A DNA stretch of 64,000 nucleotides from Mesorhizobium kowhaii (lineage in GTDB: Bacteria; Pseudomonadota; Alphaproteobacteria; Rhizobiales; Rhizobiaceae), in NCBI RefSeq assembly GCF_003253745.1, contig NZ_MZXV01000040.1, positions 1-64,000 on the forward strand. Reading direction: 5' to 3'. Every line of letters starts with the position of its first letter. Position 1 is the first letter of the stretch. This document shows, piece by piece, positions 62,139-64,000 of the stretch. The notes under the pieces were generated by a model. The model worked only from the letters and a program-made list of their open reading frames with translations, was not told the origin of the DNA and ran no database searches. The position numbers and the translations under genes are program-made.

Positions 62139-62166
62139 TCACGGCTCTCCATTAGGAGAGCCGTGA
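62139..62166. terminator. hairpin between convergent small gene and phasin
   Basis: TCACGGCTCTCC (62139-62150), loop ATTA, GGAGAGCCGTGA (62155-62166): a perfect 12-bp stem. There is no T-run on either side, but its position between convergent genes fits a bidirectional transcript end. Confidence 0.65.
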
Positions 62167-62200
62167 CGCCCCGCCCCGCTCTATCCGCCCCAAGAAAAAG

Positions 62201-62662
62201 CTAGGCGACTTTAAGTTCCTTGACCGCCTTCTCGAAGACGGACTTGATCGGCTTGGATACGTCCTCGACGGCTTTGGTCGTGACGGCCTGAAGTTCCCTG
62301 GCCTGCTCGACGGCACTTTCAACCTGCTTGCGGACGAAGGCGGTCTGCAGTTCAACGAATTCGGAAGGCGACTTCACGGCAATTAGGGCTTCGAAATGCG
62401 AGAAGGCGGCTTCAGTATTGGCGCGCAGAACGGCAATTGTCTTCAGCGACAGGTTGCTGGAAGCGGCTTTGGCGGATGCGAAGCTCGTCTCGAGAGCCTT
62501 CTGGGTCATCTCCGAATCCGCCTTGAATTTGGCGAGAACTTCTTTCGACTGCTCGACGCCCTTTTCTGTGAAAGCACTGACCTGCTCAATGGCCTTGGAT
62601 GCATCAAAAGCGGGGTACGCGTTGTCGATAAATTCAGCGGTCTTTTCAGTGGTCTTGGACAT
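62201..62662 (-). CDS. phaP: phasin
   Basis: A 153-residue phasin of the Phasin_2 type: amphipathic helices throughout, with FDASKAIEQVSAFTEKGVEQ, NTEAAFSHFEALIAVKSPSE, FVELQTAFVRKQVESAVEQA and a C-terminal KAVEDVSKPIKSVFEKAVKE. Phasins coat polyhydroxybutyrate granules. ATG 62662. A TGC-rich palindrome 77 bases upstream is a candidate PhaR site. The biosynthesis genes phaC and phaAB are not in the window. Confidence 0.9.
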   Translation of the reverse strand: MSKTTEKTAEFIDNAYPAFDASKAIEQVSAFTEKGVEQSKEVLAKFKADSEMTQKALETSFASAKAASSNLSLKTIAVLRANTEAAFSHFEALIAVKSPSEFVELQTAFVRKQVESAVEQARELQAVTTKAVEDVSKPIKSVFEKAVKELKVA

Positions 62663-63003
62663 CGTTCCATCCTTCGGTGAGGGGGCGACTTTTAAGAAGC
62701 CTTCGCATTTGTATTAGCATTACCTAACGGAAGCTTGTGTGCAATGCAACATCTTTGTTGCGCTGCACCATGATATTAGACCACCCGTCCCGCACAGAGC
62801 GGAAACGGACTGCCCGGCCCCGCCGGTTCCTCAAAATGGGATGACCGCTCATGACCACGACCACCCGCAAGAAATGGTAGCCGCCGCAGATTCCATCCTG
62901 AAAGCAAACCCTGAGAAGCGAAACACAGTCCGCCAGCGCGGACAGCTTCTCCGGTGTAAGGATGGCGGCCGGCACAAACGGCGCGCTGGCGAGGCCATGC
63001 AGA
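62663..63003. other. phasin upstream region and degraded DNA
   Basis: Besides the phasin operator, the minus strand of 62900-62980 reads FVPAAILTPEKLSALADCVS, which resembles the C-terminal helix of a c-type cytochrome, but no complete gene surrounds it. With the beheaded cytochrome at 63004-63471 it suggests a decayed respiratory locus. Confidence 0.45.
62739..62768. promoter_or_regulatory. TGC-rich palindrome upstream of the phasin gene
   Basis: GTGCAATGCAACA (62739-62751) and TGTTGCGCTGCAC (62756-62768) match as reverse complements at 11 of 13 positions. PhaR repressors of alphaproteobacteria bind TGC-rich sites before phasin genes, so this is a reasonable candidate. Confidence 0.5.
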
Positions 63004-63471
63004 TCAGGGCAGCGGAACCGGCGAGTCAGCGAGCGTTCGCAGATAGGCGATCACGTTCAGCCGGTCGGCTTCATCGGGCACGCCGCGGAAGTCCATGTTC
63101 ACGCCGGGCGTGGTCAGCGACGGACCAGCGAGGAAGATGTTGAGATCCTCGTAGGTCCAGGACCCGTCCCAGGCCAGCAGGGTCTTGGAGTAGCGGTCGA
63201 ACTTCATTGAGGCCTTGTCGCGTCCGACGACGTTCCACAGGTTCGGCCCTATGGTGGAATTATCCTTTGGCCGTACGACATGGCAGGGGGCGCAGGTGGA
63301 GGCAAAGAACGTCGCGCCCTTTGCAGGGTCGCCGGCCGCCAGCTTGGCGGAAATCGGCTCCGGTTTCAGGATGACGACTCCATGGGCCTTGAGGTAGGCG
63401 GCGATGTCGGCATGGTCGTCGTGCTTGGCAAGGTGGTAGGGCGTGATGATGCTTGGCCGCTGGGCGGGCGC
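63004..63471 (-). pseudogene. cytochrome c gene remnant lacking its 5' end
   Basis: The minus-strand frame is open for 155 codons and encodes a convincing cytochrome: HDDHADIAAYLKAHG, then DPAKGATFFASTCAPCHVVR with haem site CAPCH, GPNLWNVVGRDKASMKFDRY and FRGVPDEADRLNVIAYLRTL, the class I C-terminus. But a TAG (63472-63474) precedes it directly and there is no start codon before the haem site, nor a signal peptide. The methionine at 63207 would skip the haem motif. So it is the 3' part of a longer gene cut off at the left of its frame. Confidence 0.8.
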
Positions 63472-63474
63472 CTA

Positions 63475-63826
63475 CAACCGTATTCCATCAAAGTCTAGCG
63501 ACTGGAACAACGCACTAGAAAGCACCTGCGGTAACAGTTGATTCAACCATCGCTGGTATATTTCGGAGTGTCAGTAGCGGCTCCGACAGTGGGCGGGCGC
63601 TGAGTGCCGGAGCCGCCTGCGCAGTCCGGTTGGGGTTTGACCGCGCCGTCCTATTCTGGGACAGCGCGGTCAATGATTCGTTAAAATTTCCTTGGAACTA
63701 ATTAAGCGCATGCTAACCCCGTTGAGGCGCTCGCTCGGCTTCGGTGGGCTTTTTCTTCGGTGGCTACAATGTGGCTAGAAATTTTATAGCCACCTCTGGG
63801 GGAAATGACTAAACTTTTGATCTTCT
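63475..63826. other. intergenic, AT-richer, with hairpins
   Basis: No gene supported. A stem TTGACCGCGC (63637-63646) with GCGCGGTCAA (63664-63673) and a smaller GTGGCTA/TAGCCAC repeat (63771-63777 and 63787-63793) lie downstream of the tRNA-Pro 3' end. The composition is less GC-rich than the genes to the left. Region where an element could have integrated at the tRNA. Confidence 0.4.
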
Positions 63827-63903
<77 letters not shown>

Positions 63904-63914
63904 GACCGGTCGCG

Positions 63915-63943
63915 ATGTATCGTGATAACCCCGCTCGGGTCAA
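63915..63943 (-). promoter_or_regulatory. promoter of tRNA-Pro
   Basis: On the minus strand TTGACC (63938-63943) and ATACAT (63915-63920) with 17-base spacing, 12 bases before the tRNA 5' end. Good housekeeping -35, acceptable -10. Confidence 0.55.
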
Positions 63944-64000
63944 CCGAAATTCGGCGACTATCGCGCCGATGCGATCGCGGGTGCCGGCGAACCCCTGACC

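Overview
The window looks like chromosome from an alphaproteobacterium of the order Hyphomicrobiales (Rhizobiales), most like Mesorhizobium. This is inferred from high-GC coding with heavy GC third positions, the minus-strand block clpP-clpX-lon-hupB, a DUF2842 gene beside ctaA, a phasin, Tat-exported binding proteins, and several families of palindromic intergenic repeats of the rhizobial type. No database search was possible, so the genus is an inference.

Layout. (1) 1-4296: an accessory stretch of small, loosely packed genes (two NTF2/SnoaL-fold proteins, a Tat-signal protein, a small HTH regulator with paired operators, a small cytochrome c). It ends at a 46-bp copy of the 3' half of a tRNA-Asp gene, the usual scar of an integrated island. 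(2) 4575-6361: an RmlC-like cupin overlapping a family 2 glycosyltransferase with a repeated coiled-coil tail. (3) 6420-15542: a carbohydrate uptake and catabolism cluster: PfkB/RbsK-type kinase, FucU-type mutarotase and ABC ATPase, divergent from a Tat binding protein and two CUT1 permeases, then a creatininase-family hydrolase, an HxlB-like SIS isomerase and an aldose-dehydrogenase-type aldo/keto reductase. (4) 15637-21128: hupB, lon, clpX and clpP, with clear terminators. (5) 21460-33506: mixed metabolism: a repeat-rich secreted protein, a sarcosine-oxidase-like flavoprotein, a cytochrome P450, a frameshifted secreted protein, a binding-protein fold without signal peptide, metY plus a cupin, a tightly overlapping five-gene operon (enoyl-CoA hydratase, VOC protein, ATPase, GNAT, CoA-binding protein), a thioesterase, and a TetR/SRPBCC pair around a 33-bp perfect operator.

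(6) 33634-34786: rplM-rpsI with promoter and terminator. (7) 34833-46604: LysR and a PdxI-like reductase, a frameshifted glycerophosphodiesterase, an acyltransferase, agmatinase, argC, a phosphotransferase, ctaA, DUF2842, a polysaccharide deacetylase and a GNAT. (8) 46709-53681: a GntR regulator divergent from a polyamine-type ABC transporter with a hydantoin/allantoin-type racemase and a GNAT, suggesting uptake of a nitrogenous ligand. (9) 53727-60900: an exopolysaccharide cluster: chain-length regulator with a degenerate kinase domain, outer-membrane export lipoprotein, glycosyltransferase, undecaprenyl-phosphate sugar transferase and polymerase/ligase; no flippase is in view. (10) 60945-63943: small hypotheticals, gene remnants (a winged-helix fragment and a beheaded cytochrome c), a phasin with an upstream TGC-rich palindrome, and tRNA-Pro(GGG).

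The best candidates for something undescribed are the carbohydrate cluster at 6.4-15.5 kb, whose enzymes do not form a textbook route and whose kinase lacks a ribose-contacting residue, and the pseudokinase chain-length regulator. The habit of palindromic repeats to sit on or next to stop codons is a genome-level oddity. No CRISPR array, rRNA or complete insertion sequence was seen.
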